From Bacteroidales bacterium (GTDB lineage: Bacteria; Bacteroidota; Bacteroidia; Bacteroidales; UBA4181), in assembly GCA_031264715.1 (NCBI GenBank), contig JAISDP010000299.1:1-9189 (forward strand): DNA of 9,189 nt, given 5' to 3'. How positions within the stretch are numbered: the stretch's first letter is position 1; each line of letters begins with the position of its first letter. Shown one piece after another: positions 1 through 7,155 of the stretch. Position numbers and translations under genes: made by a program. The notes beneath the pieces were generated by a model. It searched no databases. It was not told the origin of the DNA and was given only the letters and a program-made list of their open reading frames with translations.

Positions 1-861
1 GACGAGGGTCCGTACCTGGAATCTGCGCTGAATGACGGTTTCCTGGGCGCTCCGAACAACGGGAAGATGAATTTCTACCTCATGTGGGCGAATCATGACG
101 TCAAGCGCAATTACTGGAACTACCACCGTTACGGCGACGACGAAACCCTGTTGTGGGACGCGCGCGTCGACTGGAAAAACTTTAAGATAATCGTGGAGAG
201 AGTCATCCGCCAGTATTTCACGAAACCGAATTACCTGAAAATCGACGGGTGTCCGGTATTTTCCATCTTCGACATCGGCAAACTGACGGAAAGTTTCGGC
301 GGAAGCCTCGAAGAAACCCGGAAAGCCATTAACTATTTCCGCGATGAAGTAAAGAAGGCCGGATTTCCCGATCTGCACCTTCAGCACAACTTCGGCGGGG
401 GATATTTCCTGAGTCCGGAATCGGAAAAGGCGCTTCTGGAAAGGGTCAACAGCGTAGGATTCAACAGTGTGGCGATGTACAATATGGGCGGTTTCCATAC
501 CGACTATCTTGTTCACGGGAGCAATGCCTGTAAAATACGGGAGCAATGGGATGCCGTACTTAAGGTGCCGCTTTTCCCGTGCGTTTCGGTGGGATGGGAT
601 GATACTCCTCGCTTTCCCGCAAAGGGCAAAAAGGATGTCACCTGCGACCATCATACGCCTGCAAGCTTCGCGATGCTGCTGCAGAAAGCCAAAGAATACG
701 CCGACAGTCATCCCGGCCAGCCGAAACTCATCACCATCAACGCCTGGAACGAGTGGGTAGAAGGCAGTTATCTCCTGCCCGACATGCTCCACGGTTTCGG
801 ATACCTGGAAGCCGTGAAAGAGGTGATCGTGGATGGAAAATACACCTTCACCGACCGTTGA
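1..861 (+). CDS. WbsX-type / GH99-like glycan-processing protein, C-terminal part (5' truncated)
   Basis: The reading frame is open from base 1 to the TGA at 859-861 (286 residues visible); the true start lies outside the window. An ATG at 67 is internal, because the 22 codons before it read as normal coding sequence (DEGPYLESALNDGF). The C-terminus carries the motif NAWNEWVEGSYLLPD (from about position 739), which I recognise as the signature end of the WbsX family, whose fold is related to GH99 TIM barrels. An upstream segment, PCVSVGWDDTPR (residues about 193-204 of the visible part), also fits that family. WbsX was named from O-antigen clusters as a putative glycosyltransferase, but Bacteroidota homologues often sit in polysaccharide utilisation loci and may be hydrolases. 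No sugar specificity can be read here. The convergent lipoprotein next door is also carbohydrate-related, which favours a catabolic role. The family call is fairly sure; the reaction is not. Confidence 0.8.
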   Translation, partial: DEGPYLESALNDGFLGAPNNGKMNFYLMWANHDVKRNYWNYHRYGDDETLLWDARVDWKNFKIIVERVIRQYFTKPNYLKIDGCPVFSIFDIGKLTESFGGSLEETRKAINYFRDEVKKAGFPDLHLQHNFGGGYFLSPESEKALLERVNSVGFNSVAMYNMGGFHTDYLVHGSNACKIREQWDAVLKVPLFPCVSVGWDDTPRFPAKGKKDVTCDHHTPASFAMLLQKAKEYADSHPGQPKLITINAWNEWVEGSYLLPDMLHGFGYLEAVKEVIVDGKYTFTDR

Positions 862-889
862 CAGGCGGCAGGTAACGGTTCGTATTCAA

Positions 890-3130
890 TTACCAGTTGA
901 TTTCCGTCCGGATGCCGTCCGGATCGTTTTCGAATTTGATCAGGCAGGTATGCGAAGCCTCGTCCCACGAATGTTCGGCAGTGACGACCGCTTCGCCGGC
1001 TGCATTTTTCACCTTCACGTCTTTGGGCTGTTTGGGCAGATACACGCGGCTAACGTTGTCCGTCCGGGCAGGACTTTTGGCAATGAAGGAGTAGAACCCT
1101 TTTTTGGCAACTTCGTCATACACCCGCGAGGCGCCGCACAGTACCGCCGGCTTGTCTTTATCCTTCACCTGCCCTGCATTGTACAGGAAAGCCTGTTCGC
1201 CCGGATTCACTCTTTTCTCGTGCAGCACCGGCAACGCGGGGTCGAACAGATCGATATACACGCCTTTCAGCGTCAACGGATCGTTTGATACGCTTTCGTC
1301 CATCACCGAAGCGATGATGTACGGGCCGCGTTCCAGGTAAAGACTGTTTCCGGTCTTGAGTTTCCCTGTGCCGGGCGCTGTTTCAAAGGCTTTCCGCACG
1401 GTTGCGAAATAGGCCTGGTCGTTGTCCGGGTTCAATACGAAATTCTTGGGATCTTCGCGGATCACGTACACCTTGCCTTTTCCGCAGGCATATTCGCCTG
1501 TTTCCGGGGTAACGGAAGGTAATCCCATCAACTCGAACAGGTGCATCGAAGGGGTCTTGTACGTGTTGCCGCCGGTATTCCACCATTCCATCACGGTTTG
1601 GTACGGATCGGCGTCCTTTCCGCAATATACCAGCGTTCCGCCGTTTTTCACCCATTGGGCGATGTTTTGATGAAACTCCGGCTCCATGGGTTTCATGTTC
1701 GAATACGACATCACCAGCACTTTCAGGTCTTTCCATGTATCCGGGAAACCGGTATTTTCGATATGTACGCTGCTTACGGGAATACCCCTTTTCAACAGCG
1801 GAAGCGTCTGCCCGTAGAAGTTAGAGAACTGCGGGTCTTCGTAGCCTTCCTCCATATTGCCTTTGTCCGCCTCCTCCGGTTTCTTACCGTGTGTCGGAAA
1901 GCGCTGGAACATCAGCGAGTTGGACATCAGGACGCCGATGCCGTGGGTACCCGTTACCCGATGGTCCGACAGGGGCATATCGTTCAATGTGTTGATCATC
2001 ACCTGCATCTGGGTAGCGTAGAAACGGGGTATTTTTTCTTTGGTATCGCAGGCGGCGCAGGTTTTGTACAGGCCTTCGTAGATACGGTCGGGCCAGGGCA
2101 TCACCTCGTAATCGGCAATCATCGGGTAGAGTAGCTGCGCCGTGAAAGTGGCCTGATAATTCTTCTTATAGTCGGCCCAATCGCGCGGCCAGTCCTCGAT
2201 GGGATCGGTGAGGAAGAACATTTTGCGGCCGGTGGGGCGCGTCATGGATTCCATGGAGCCATATTCGAGGAAGGCGGTTTCGAACACCCGCTCCTTCCGG
2301 ATACCGTTGAAGAAGGTCGGTTCGCGCGAGGTTCCTGTCCACACCTGCGCGATGTAGCCGTCCACGCAGGGCAGCGATGCCAGGCTGGCTTCGGGGCTTA
2401 CGATCTGCCACGACGAGTAGTTCACCAGCGAGTGCGTGGGTACGTAACACCGCACGTCCATTCCTTTGCTTTTGCCGTATTCCCTGGCAAAGGTAAAAAC
2501 CTCGTCCAGGGCGCGGTAGTACAGGTGGTATTTGAGCTTGTTGGACAGGTAGGTATTTTCGGGCGATTCGTGTTGCGGACGCCACGGAAAACCGTAATAT
2601 TCCTGCCACTCGCGTTTGAAGGCCTCGCTGTAGCCGCCGCGCATCCAAAATTCGGGTTCTTCCAGGTGGATGGCGTCGATACCGGCATCGATCACCCGTT
2701 TGATATGCTTTTCCTTCATGTATTCGATGAAGTTCATGGTGGGCACGATATAGGGCACCATCCGGCCGTGCCATATCGTATCGCCTTTCACGGTCACCTG
2801 TCCTTCGTCCAGATGCGGCTTTCCGTCCCATTTGCCGGTAAAGTAATCCTGATAGTCGCCCCAGGCGATACCGGTCATGAAGTGCGCGGCGTATCCCCGG
2901 TCGCGCCAGGATTGCACCCGTTCTTCGAAAGTCATGTTGCGGCGGTCGTTGGCGCCGTATACGATGGCAACATCGGCGCGTACATCGGTCACCGGCTTCC
3001 ACGGGCCGGCGGTCTGGAAAGCGGTTTTTTCCTTCCCGGAAACGGAAGGCGCCGTTTTGGACGCTCTGGTTTGACATCCGGCAATCGCGGCAACAGCAAG
3101 AAAGACGACGGTTAAAAGGTTTGTTTTCAT
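890..3130 (-). CDS. Secreted lipoprotein, putative glycoside hydrolase with GH42-like architecture
   Basis: This gene encodes 746 residues. The N-terminus is a type II signal peptide: MKTN, a hydrophobic stretch at about 5-17, and a lipobox ending IAG-C19, so the mature protein should be lipid-anchored with Cys19 first. Residues about 50-350 look like a TIM barrel of the clan GH-A kind, with segments such as VRADVAIVYGAND, IDAIHLEEPEFW (155-162) and MIADYEVMPWPDR. Glu157/158/160 and Glu342 are candidate catalytic acids, which is inference only. Residues about 395-510 (GIGVLMSN, LKVLVMSYSNMKPM, VKNGGTLVYCG) resemble the flavodoxin/GATase-like middle domain of GH42-type enzymes. The last 230 residues look beta-rich, as in a C-terminal sandwich. 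I do not recognise the exact family or substrate. The ATG at 3128-3130 is chosen because the signal peptide starts there. The gene ends 28 bases from the convergent WbsX-like gene and has its own possible promoter. Confidence 0.72.
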   Translation of the reverse strand: MKTNLLTVVFLAVAAIAGCQTRASKTAPSVSGKEKTAFQTAGPWKPVTDVRADVAIVYGANDRRNMTFEERVQSWRDRGYAAHFMTGIAWGDYQDYFTGKWDGKPHLDEGQVTVKGDTIWHGRMVPYIVPTMNFIEYMKEKHIKRVIDAGIDAIHLEEPEFWMRGGYSEAFKREWQEYYGFPWRPQHESPENTYLSNKLKYHLYYRALDEVFTFAREYGKSKGMDVRCYVPTHSLVNYSSWQIVSPEASLASLPCVDGYIAQVWTGTSREPTFFNGIRKERVFETAFLEYGSMESMTRPTGRKMFFLTDPIEDWPRDWADYKKNYQATFTAQLLYPMIADYEVMPWPDRIYEGLYKTCAACDTKEKIPRFYATQMQVMINTLNDMPLSDHRVTGTHGIGVLMSNSLMFQRFPTHGKKPEEADKGNMEEGYEDPQFSNFYGQTLPLLKRGIPVSSVHIENTGFPDTWKDLKVLVMSYSNMKPMEPEFHQNIAQWVKNGGTLVYCGKDADPYQTVMEWWNTGGNTYKTPSMHLFELMGLPSVTPETGEYACGKGKVYVIREDPKNFVLNPDNDQAYFATVRKAFETAPGTGKLKTGNSLYLERGPYIIASVMDESVSNDPLTLKGVYIDLFDPALPVLHEKRVNPGEQAFLYNAGQVKDKDKPAVLCGASRVYDEVAKKGFYSFIAKSPARTDNVSRVYLPKQPKDVKVKNAAGEAVVTAEHSWDEASHTCLIKFENDPDGIRTEINW

Positions 3131-3155
3131 GAGGCGTTTAGGTTTTTAAGAATGA

Positions 3156-3163
3156 CAAAATTA
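3156..3163 (-). promoter_or_regulatory. Possible Bacteroidota -7 promoter box for the lipoprotein gene
   Basis: Read on the minus strand, these bases are TAATTTTG, a perfect TAnnTTTG match 25 bases before the lipoprotein ATG. No TTTG lies at the expected 18-21 base distance upstream; the nearest is about 13 bases away. The surrounding DNA is AT-rich, so a chance match is quite possible. If real, the 5' leader would be only about 20 bases. Confidence 0.35.
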
Positions 3164-3206
3164 TGATTTTATAAATCAAAAAAGATACGTAACAGTAGCA
3201 ATTAAT

Positions 3207-4625
3207 TCAATTTTCAAAAAACTTTTTCGAAAAGTTTACTAAATACAATTTTTCCGTAGCTCGCGTGATAGCCGTATACAACCAACGCAGGTATTCTATG
3301 TTCAGCATTTCGTCGGTTAGCCAGCCCTGGTCGAGAAATACACATTGCCATTGGCCGCCCTGGGCTTTGTGACAAGTAATTGCGTAGGCGAATTTTACCT
3401 GTAAGGCATTGAAATACGGGTCTTCCTTTATTTTTTTGTATTGTTGCGCTTTAGGTGTGATGTGCGCATAATCCGCAGCCACCGAATTGTACAACCGCTG
3501 ACTTTGCTCGCCGGTGATTGATGCCGCCTCGCTGCACAGTGCATCAAGCATGATGATGGCGGTGAATTCGTAATCATTGTAGTCGGGCAGGCAAATGTCT
3601 ACTTCAGCGAAGCGAAATCCGTAGCGTTCGGTATATTTTCGGATGCGGATCACCCTTACAATATCGCCGTTTGCGATAAAGCTGATATTTTCCGTGTCCT
3701 TAATCCAATGGTAATTGTTGCGCACAACCATCAGGAAATCGCCCGGCGTAAGTTCCTCCTCACGGTAGAGTATCCGGTTGCGTATGCCTTGGTTATAGCG
3801 GTTGGCCTGTTTGTTCGACCGACAAATGATGGCAGTTTCGTCAATCCCGTATTTATCGTAAACGTCCGCAATGGTTTCGATAAGGTCTTCGCCGGAAATT
3901 CTTTTCACATCGGGAAATGGCCCCAGTTCTAACGGCGGATATCCCTGTTGCTGCTCCGTTATCAATTCGCGGACAATGGTCGCATTGTGCAGTATGCCGG
4001 ATTCCTGCGATTGACGGACAACTTCCGTTAATTCACATTCGAATACCTCCAACCCATATGCCTCCAACCGGCGGCGATCCAGGGCCGGACTTTCCTCCTG
4101 TCCTACAGGTGGCAACTGCGCCGTATCGCCGATGAGTATCAACCGGCAATTACGGTCGTTGTATACAAACTTCAACAAATCGTCCAATAAATTGCCTGTT
4201 CCGAAGAAACTCCGGTCGGCGCTGTAGCGCGAAATCATCGACGCCTCGTCGACAATAAAAAATGTATTGCTATATGTATTGAAATTCAGGGCAAAATCGC
4301 CAAAACCATCGGCGGATGATTTCTGGCGATAAATCTTCTTATGAATCGTAAATGCCTTCTCACCCGAATAGGCGCTCAAAACCTTGGCTGCCCTGCCGGT
4401 AGGCGCCATGAGTACCGGACGCATCTTGAAATCGTTCAAAGTCCGTACAAATGCCGAAATAACCGAAGTCTTCCCTGTGCCGGCATAGCCTTTTACGAGC
4501 ATTAATTGGCGGTTAACAGTTGAAGTCATTATCTCGGTCAACGAATCCATTAATTTTTTTTGCCCTTCGGTCGGATCGAACTGTAAGTGATGGTATAATA
4601 TATCTTTGAGGTGATTTTTTAGCAT
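3207..4625 (-). CDS. RecD/Dda-like SF1 ATP-dependent DNA helicase
   Basis: This 472-residue protein has a full set of superfamily 1B helicase motifs in order: Walker A GYAGTGKTS (46-54), motif Ia APTGRAAKVL (74-83), Walker B/motif II FIVDEASM (123-130), motif III GDTAQLPPVG (166-175), an Arg-bearing LTEVVRQ (199-205), motif V YAITCHKAQGGQW (414-426) and motif VI LRWLYTAITRATEKLYLV (446-463). The last two belong to the UvrD_C_2 domain. The length fits stand-alone RecD-like helicases common in Bacteroidota rather than RecD of RecBCD (about 600 residues), and no RecB or RecC partner is visible. It probably unwinds DNA 5'-3' during repair or recombination, but its exact role is unknown. The ATG at 4623-4625 begins a typical N-terminus ahead of the ATPase domain. 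The gene is divergent from the operon beginning at 4731, with 105 bases between them. The TGA stop is at 3207-3209. Confidence 0.9.
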   Translation of the reverse strand: MLKNHLKDILYHHLQFDPTEGQKKLMDSLTEIMTSTVNRQLMLVKGYAGTGKTSVISAFVRTLNDFKMRPVLMAPTGRAAKVLSAYSGEKAFTIHKKIYRQKSSADGFGDFALNFNTYSNTFFIVDEASMISRYSADRSFFGTGNLLDDLLKFVYNDRNCRLILIGDTAQLPPVGQEESPALDRRRLEAYGLEVFECELTEVVRQSQESGILHNATIVRELITEQQQGYPPLELGPFPDVKRISGEDLIETIADVYDKYGIDETAIICRSNKQANRYNQGIRNRILYREEELTPGDFLMVVRNNYHWIKDTENISFIANGDIVRVIRIRKYTERYGFRFAEVDICLPDYNDYEFTAIIMLDALCSEAASITGEQSQRLYNSVAADYAHITPKAQQYKKIKEDPYFNALQVKFAYAITCHKAQGGQWQCVFLDQGWLTDEMLNIEYLRWLYTAITRATEKLYLVNFSKKFFEN

Positions 4626-4660
4626 ACAAAAAATAAATAAAATACTAAGGTAAGATTTCT

Positions 4661-4684
4661 TTTGGAAAAAAATTCATATTTTTG
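4661..4684 (+). promoter_or_regulatory. Promoter of the pseudopilin-like/DUF3822/rsmD/DUF721 operon
   Basis: TATTTTTG at 4677-4684 is a perfect Bacteroidota -7 box (TAnnTTTG), 46 bases before the ATG at 4731. A TTTG lies at 4661-4664, but with a 12-base gap instead of about 19, so the -33 element is weak or absent. The same octamer occurs in the stronger promoter at 7031-7038. The predicted transcript would begin near 4690 and have an A-rich leader before the start codon. Confidence 0.5.
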
Positions 4685-4730
4685 TCGCTGAAAGCGAACA
4701 AACCTAAAAACCATTGAAAAATTTAAAAGA

Positions 4731-5330
4731 ATGAAAACAGTTATTCAGGTAATCTTAATCGTTGCTATTTTTGCAGTTGCGTATTTTGTTTATGAAAGCA
4801 TCCAACAACCTTTGCGATTCAATGCAGAGCAAAAGCAGCGTTATGCGGCTACGATCCAGCGTTTGAAAGACATTCGTTCAGCCGAGGTGGCGTACCGTTC
4901 CGAATACAAAAGATATACCGGAAGTTTCGATACGCTGATCGACTATTTGAAAACCGGAACATTCAAGGTGGTGATGCAGATTGGTGACGAAGATGATTCG
5001 GCTGCCGTATCGGGTGGTAAAATTATCAGGGATACGATCAGGATAAGCGTGTTGGACTCGCTGTTCAAGAAAGGTTATCCGGTTGATTCGATTCGTTATG
5101 TCCCCTTTACGCAAGGAGTAGAATTTGAGCTGGGTACGGCTAACCTTGAAGCCGGGAAGGTGAATGTCAACGTGTTTGAAGCAAAGATTTCCAGCGATTT
5201 GTTGCTGGAAGGACTGGATCCTCAACTCCTGGTTAATTTTAATAATGCTGAAAAACAAAGGACAGGATACGCCGGGTTAAAAGTCGGTTCCTTGGAAGAA
5301 ACCACCAATAATGCCGGAAATTGGGAATAA
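4731..5330 (+). CDS. Membrane-anchored, pseudopilin-like conserved hypothetical protein
   Basis: This 199-residue protein has one N-terminal hydrophobic helix (residues about 4-22), then a charged amphipathic stretch and the segment RLKDIRSAEVAYRSEYKRYT followed by a FDTLIDYLKTG turn. That order (hydrophobic helix, then an IRxAExAYxxxxGxY-like region) resembles GspG-type pseudopilins, but no clear prepilin peptidase site (G followed by F-x3-E) precedes the helix, so it is more likely a bitopic membrane protein facing the periplasm. The remainder is a soluble alpha/beta region, and the tail is Asn-rich. I do not know its function. The ATG at 4731 is preceded by an A-rich sequence (TTTAAAAGA) typical of Bacteroidota translation starts. 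The 3' end overlaps the DUF3822 gene by 20 bases in another frame, suggesting coupled translation. I recall this pair as recurring in Bacteroidota, but cannot verify that here. Confidence 0.7.
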   Translation: MKTVIQVILIVAIFAVAYFVYESIQQPLRFNAEQKQRYAATIQRLKDIRSAEVAYRSEYKRYTGSFDTLIDYLKTGTFKVVMQIGDEDDSAAVSGGKIIRDTIRISVLDSLFKKGYPVDSIRYVPFTQGVEFELGTANLEAGKVNVNVFEAKISSDLLLEGLDPQLLVNFNNAEKQRTGYAGLKVGSLEETTNNAGNWE

Positions 5331-6183
5331 AATAGCGAAAGCGGATGTCAATCTGATTGACGAGACGTTTGACATCTCGCAGGCGGAAAGTTATCATCTA
5401 TCCGTACAGAATGGGCCGGATGGGTTGTCGTTTTGTGTTTTCAATACGGTTATTAATAAATGTATTGTCCTGCGCAACTATCCCATATCCGCCGATCCCA
5501 GCGCCTTGTTAAGCGAGTGCAGCGTTATTTTTGAGTGCGACGACCTGCTCGGTTTGAGATATAAAACCAGCAGTTATTTGTGGATTTCGCCACGCTGTAC
5601 GCTTGTACCCGACCATTTATTCGATCAGGGCGAGGCGGATGCTTGCCTGGAATTCAACCATGGAGCAATGGCCGGCGAACAGACCATGCAAAATTATATC
5701 AGGTCGGTCGGCTTATACAATATTTTTTCCTGTCCCGAAGCATTAGCGGCTTTGTTCCGGTTGTACCAGCACAATATAAACTTCTTTCACCAGGCAATGC
5801 CGTTTATCGAGTCGGTCGTTGCCGGAATGTCGCCGTCGGTGCGTGGTATGGCAGTATATTTCTATTCGCACTACCTGGATATCGCAGTGGTGGAAAACAG
5901 GAAATTGTTGTTTTACAACACTTTTCCGATTAACGCCCCCGAGGATTCTGTATATTATCTTGCGGGAGTTTCTAATTTGTTCGATATAGACTTGTTATCG
6001 ACGAAGCTGATGTATGCGGGAAACTTCCGACACATGCCGCCTGAGGTGGCAATACTCAAGAATCATGTCGATCGCATTATTGAATGTGAACCGTCCAAAG
6101 CCGTTACTTACAGCCATTACATAATAGAACCGTTCCGCAAGGACTTCATCAATCTCTTTAATTTGTACGGGTGCGAATCATAG
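5311..6183 (+). CDS. DUF3822 family protein (degenerate actin-like fold)
   Basis: This 290-residue protein matches the Bacteroidota DUF3822 family in length, position and pattern: N-terminal beta hairpins (YHLSVQNGPDGLSFCVFN, residues 28-45; KCIVLRNYPIS), a central helical part with NYIRSVGLYNIFSCPEAL, a second strand pair (GMAVYFYSHYLDIAVVENRKLLFYNTF, 179-205) and a YxxYIIEPFRKDFINLF end. From memory, a structure of a Bacteroides homologue (BT_3980) has an actin-like ATPase fold. The two places where actin-fold proteins carry phosphate loops (an Asp-Gly signature) here read SVQNGPDG and FYSHYLDI, so ATP binding may be lost. Function is unknown. The ATG at 5311 lies inside the preceding gene and is the only plausible start, as the next Met is about residue 120. 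The TAG stop overlaps the rsmD GTG start by 13 bases. Confidence 0.82.
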   Translation: MPEIGNKIAKADVNLIDETFDISQAESYHLSVQNGPDGLSFCVFNTVINKCIVLRNYPISADPSALLSECSVIFECDDLLGLRYKTSSYLWISPRCTLVPDHLFDQGEADACLEFNHGAMAGEQTMQNYIRSVGLYNIFSCPEALAALFRLYQHNINFFHQAMPFIESVVAGMSPSVRGMAVYFYSHYLDIAVVENRKLLFYNTFPINAPEDSVYYLAGVSNLFDIDLLSTKLMYAGNFRHMPPEVAILKNHVDRIIECEPSKAVTYSHYIIEPFRKDFINLFNLYGCES

Positions 6184-6710
6184 GCGGTGCATACAAGGGG
6201 AAGCAAATCGTCCCGAACCATAAGCTAACACTCCGGCCAACCACAGATTTTGCAAAGGAAGGTTTGTTTAATATCCTTTCCAGCCGTTATGATATATCAT
6301 CGTTTGATGTGCTGGACCTGTTTTCGGGTACCGGCAGCATCAGTTATGAATTCGCTTCGCGCGGATGCCGGGAAATTCATGCCGTAGAAATAGAACCGCG
6401 CCATGCTGCATTTATCCGTACCACAGCCGGGAAACTCGGTTTCCGGCAGGTACGCGTTATTCGTGATGATGCCGTTCATTTCCTTTCAATTTGCAAGGTA
6501 CAGTATGATCTTGTTTTTGCCGACCCGCCGTACGACTTGCCACATATCGAGGAAATACCGGGCGCGGTACTGGAATATGACATATTAAAACCTGACGGTA
6601 TCCTTATCCTGGAACATTCCAAACGCGTCGATTTTACCGGTCATGAGCATTTGCTCAATCACCGGCATTATGGTAATGTGCATTTCAGTTTTTTCAAGCG
6701 CGAAGAATGA
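6171..6710 (+). CDS. rsmD: 16S rRNA (guanine(966)-N2)-methyltransferase RsmD
   Basis: This 179-residue SAM-dependent methyltransferase transfers a methyl group to N2 of G966 in 16S rRNA during small-subunit assembly. Family landmarks are in order: N-terminal RIIGGAYKGKQI, RPTTDFAKEGLFNIL (22-36; the usual RPTTDRxREALFN block), SAM-binding motif I DLFSGTGS (49-56), the acidic AVEIEP (71-76) that contacts the SAM ribose, and the catalytic DPPYDLP (118-124). Length matches the family. The start is GTG at 6171, because it gives the conserved MRIIGGxxKG beginning and no ATG does. It overlaps the DUF3822 gene by 13 bases and its TGA overlaps the next ATG (ATGA), so this is a translationally coupled operon. 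Confidence 0.93.
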   Translation: MRIIGGAYKGKQIVPNHKLTLRPTTDFAKEGLFNILSSRYDISSFDVLDLFSGTGSISYEFASRGCREIHAVEIEPRHAAFIRTTAGKLGFRQVRVIRDDAVHFLSICKVQYDLVFADPPYDLPHIEEIPGAVLEYDILKPDGILILEHSKRVDFTGHEHLLNHRHYGNVHFSFFKREE

Positions 6711-6994
6711 AAAGAACCAACACTGTGAGTATTGCTCAAATTTTGGATGAAGTATTGGGCGAATACAAAATTATCGGCAGGCTCAAGGAGTCGCGAATCA
6801 TAGCGGCCTGGCCCGAAGTGTTGGGATCTTTGGCCAAGCCGACCGACAAACTGTACATTAAAAATAAGGTATTGTTTGTAAGCCTTTCATCGTCGGTGGT
6901 TCGCAACGAGTTATCCATGATGCGGTCCACGCTTGTGCGATGCCTGAACGAAAAAGTGGGAGAAGAAGTAATTACGGATGTTGTATTCAGGTAA
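6707..6994 (+). CDS. DUF721 / DciA-like protein
   Basis: This short protein of 95 residues contains the DUF721 pattern: an N-terminal helix with IAQILDEVLGEYKIIGRLKE, the central AWPEVLG (34-40; the W-xx-hydrophobic-G core of the family), then strands LYIKNKVLFVSLSSSVVRNELSMM followed by a helix and EVITDVVFR. DciA proteins of this family load the replicative helicase DnaB in many bacteria lacking DnaC; the short Bacteroidota members consist of little more than this domain. A role in replication initiation is therefore an inference. The start overlaps the rsmD stop as ATGA, so translation is probably coupled. It is the last gene of the operon; a T-run (7003-7011) follows without a convincing hairpin. 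Confidence 0.8.
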   Translation: MKRTNTVSIAQILDEVLGEYKIIGRLKESRIIAAWPEVLGSLAKPTDKLYIKNKVLFVSLSSSVVRNELSMMRSTLVRCLNEKVGEEVITDVVFR

Positions 6995-7008
6995 ATCAGT
7001 AATTTTTT

Positions 7009-7038
7009 TTTGCATTTCCAAAAAACAATGTATTTTTG
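7009..7038 (+). promoter_or_regulatory. Bacteroidota promoter for the aromatic operon leader
   Basis: TTTG at 7009-7012 (-33 box) and TATTTTTG at 7031-7038 (-7 box, TAnnTTTG) are separated by 18 bases, close to the known spacing for the main sigma factor of this phylum. Transcription would begin around 7045, about a dozen bases before the leader peptide ATG at 7057. This is the best promoter match in the window and separates the pheA operon from the rsmD operon. Confidence 0.7.
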
Positions 7039-7056
7039 CAATTCTAAAAGTTAAAA

Positions 7057-7155
7057 ATGATTTTAAAGCATAACATATCCGGAGTATTGGCATCAGCCCT
7101 GCAGGGTTGGGGTTTTTACTTTTACTTTTTTAGCCTGAAAGCGGTTCGGGACTGA
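7057..7155 (+). CDS. Aromatic amino acid leader peptide (32 codons)
   Basis: An ATG at 7057-7059 opens 32 codons ending in TGA at 7153-7155. Residues 18-25 read WGFYFYFF (7108-7131): one Trp, four Phe and two Tyr codons with a single Gly. A run like this in a short ORF between a promoter and an intrinsic terminator, directly upstream of genes for Phe/Tyr synthesis, is the hallmark of a ribosome-sensing leader peptide, as in pheL or trpL of enteric bacteria. The start is preceded by an A-rich sequence (AAAAGTTAAAA), normal for Bacteroidota. The peptide is unlikely to have a function of its own: its translation rate would report charged tRNA-Phe and tRNA-Tyr. The ORF contains attenuator segment 1 (7091-7099) upstream of the aromatic codons, and its stop codon lies within segment 2. 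It is too short for most gene callers. Confidence 0.82.
   Translation: MILKHNISGVLASALQGWGFYFYFFSLKAVRD

Noticed and set aside
854..879. Inverted repeat ACCGTT / AACGGT between the convergent genes, as a possible shared terminator
   Set aside because: Only six base pairs with a 14-base loop and no T-run on either strand.
833..3115. Several long plus-strand frames opposite the lipoprotein gene (for example 833-1288, 1541-2134, 2432-3115)
   Set aside because: They are antisense shadows of one long, well-formed minus-strand gene with a signal peptide; none shows a recognisable domain or start context.
3216..3237. AT-rich hairpin (arms 3219-3226 and 3230-3237) with a T-run on the minus strand at the helicase gene end
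   Set aside because: It lies inside the coding sequence, has a single G-C pair and encodes the Lys/Phe-rich tail; too weak to call a terminator.
4686..4696. Small hairpin CGCT-GAA-AGCG at the 5' end of the predicted 4731 transcript
   Set aside because: Four base pairs are easily explained by chance; no second structure or known regulator site goes with it.
6970..7011. Possible terminator after the DUF721 gene: AATTAC / GTAATT followed by nine Ts
   Set aside because: The stem is six AT-rich pairs around a 23-base loop, and the end of the T-run doubles as the -33 box of the next promoter.
7097..7106. Perfect palindrome CCCTGCAGGG as an operator site
   Set aside because: It lies within the leader ORF and half of it belongs to attenuator segment 1; there is no second copy near the promoter.
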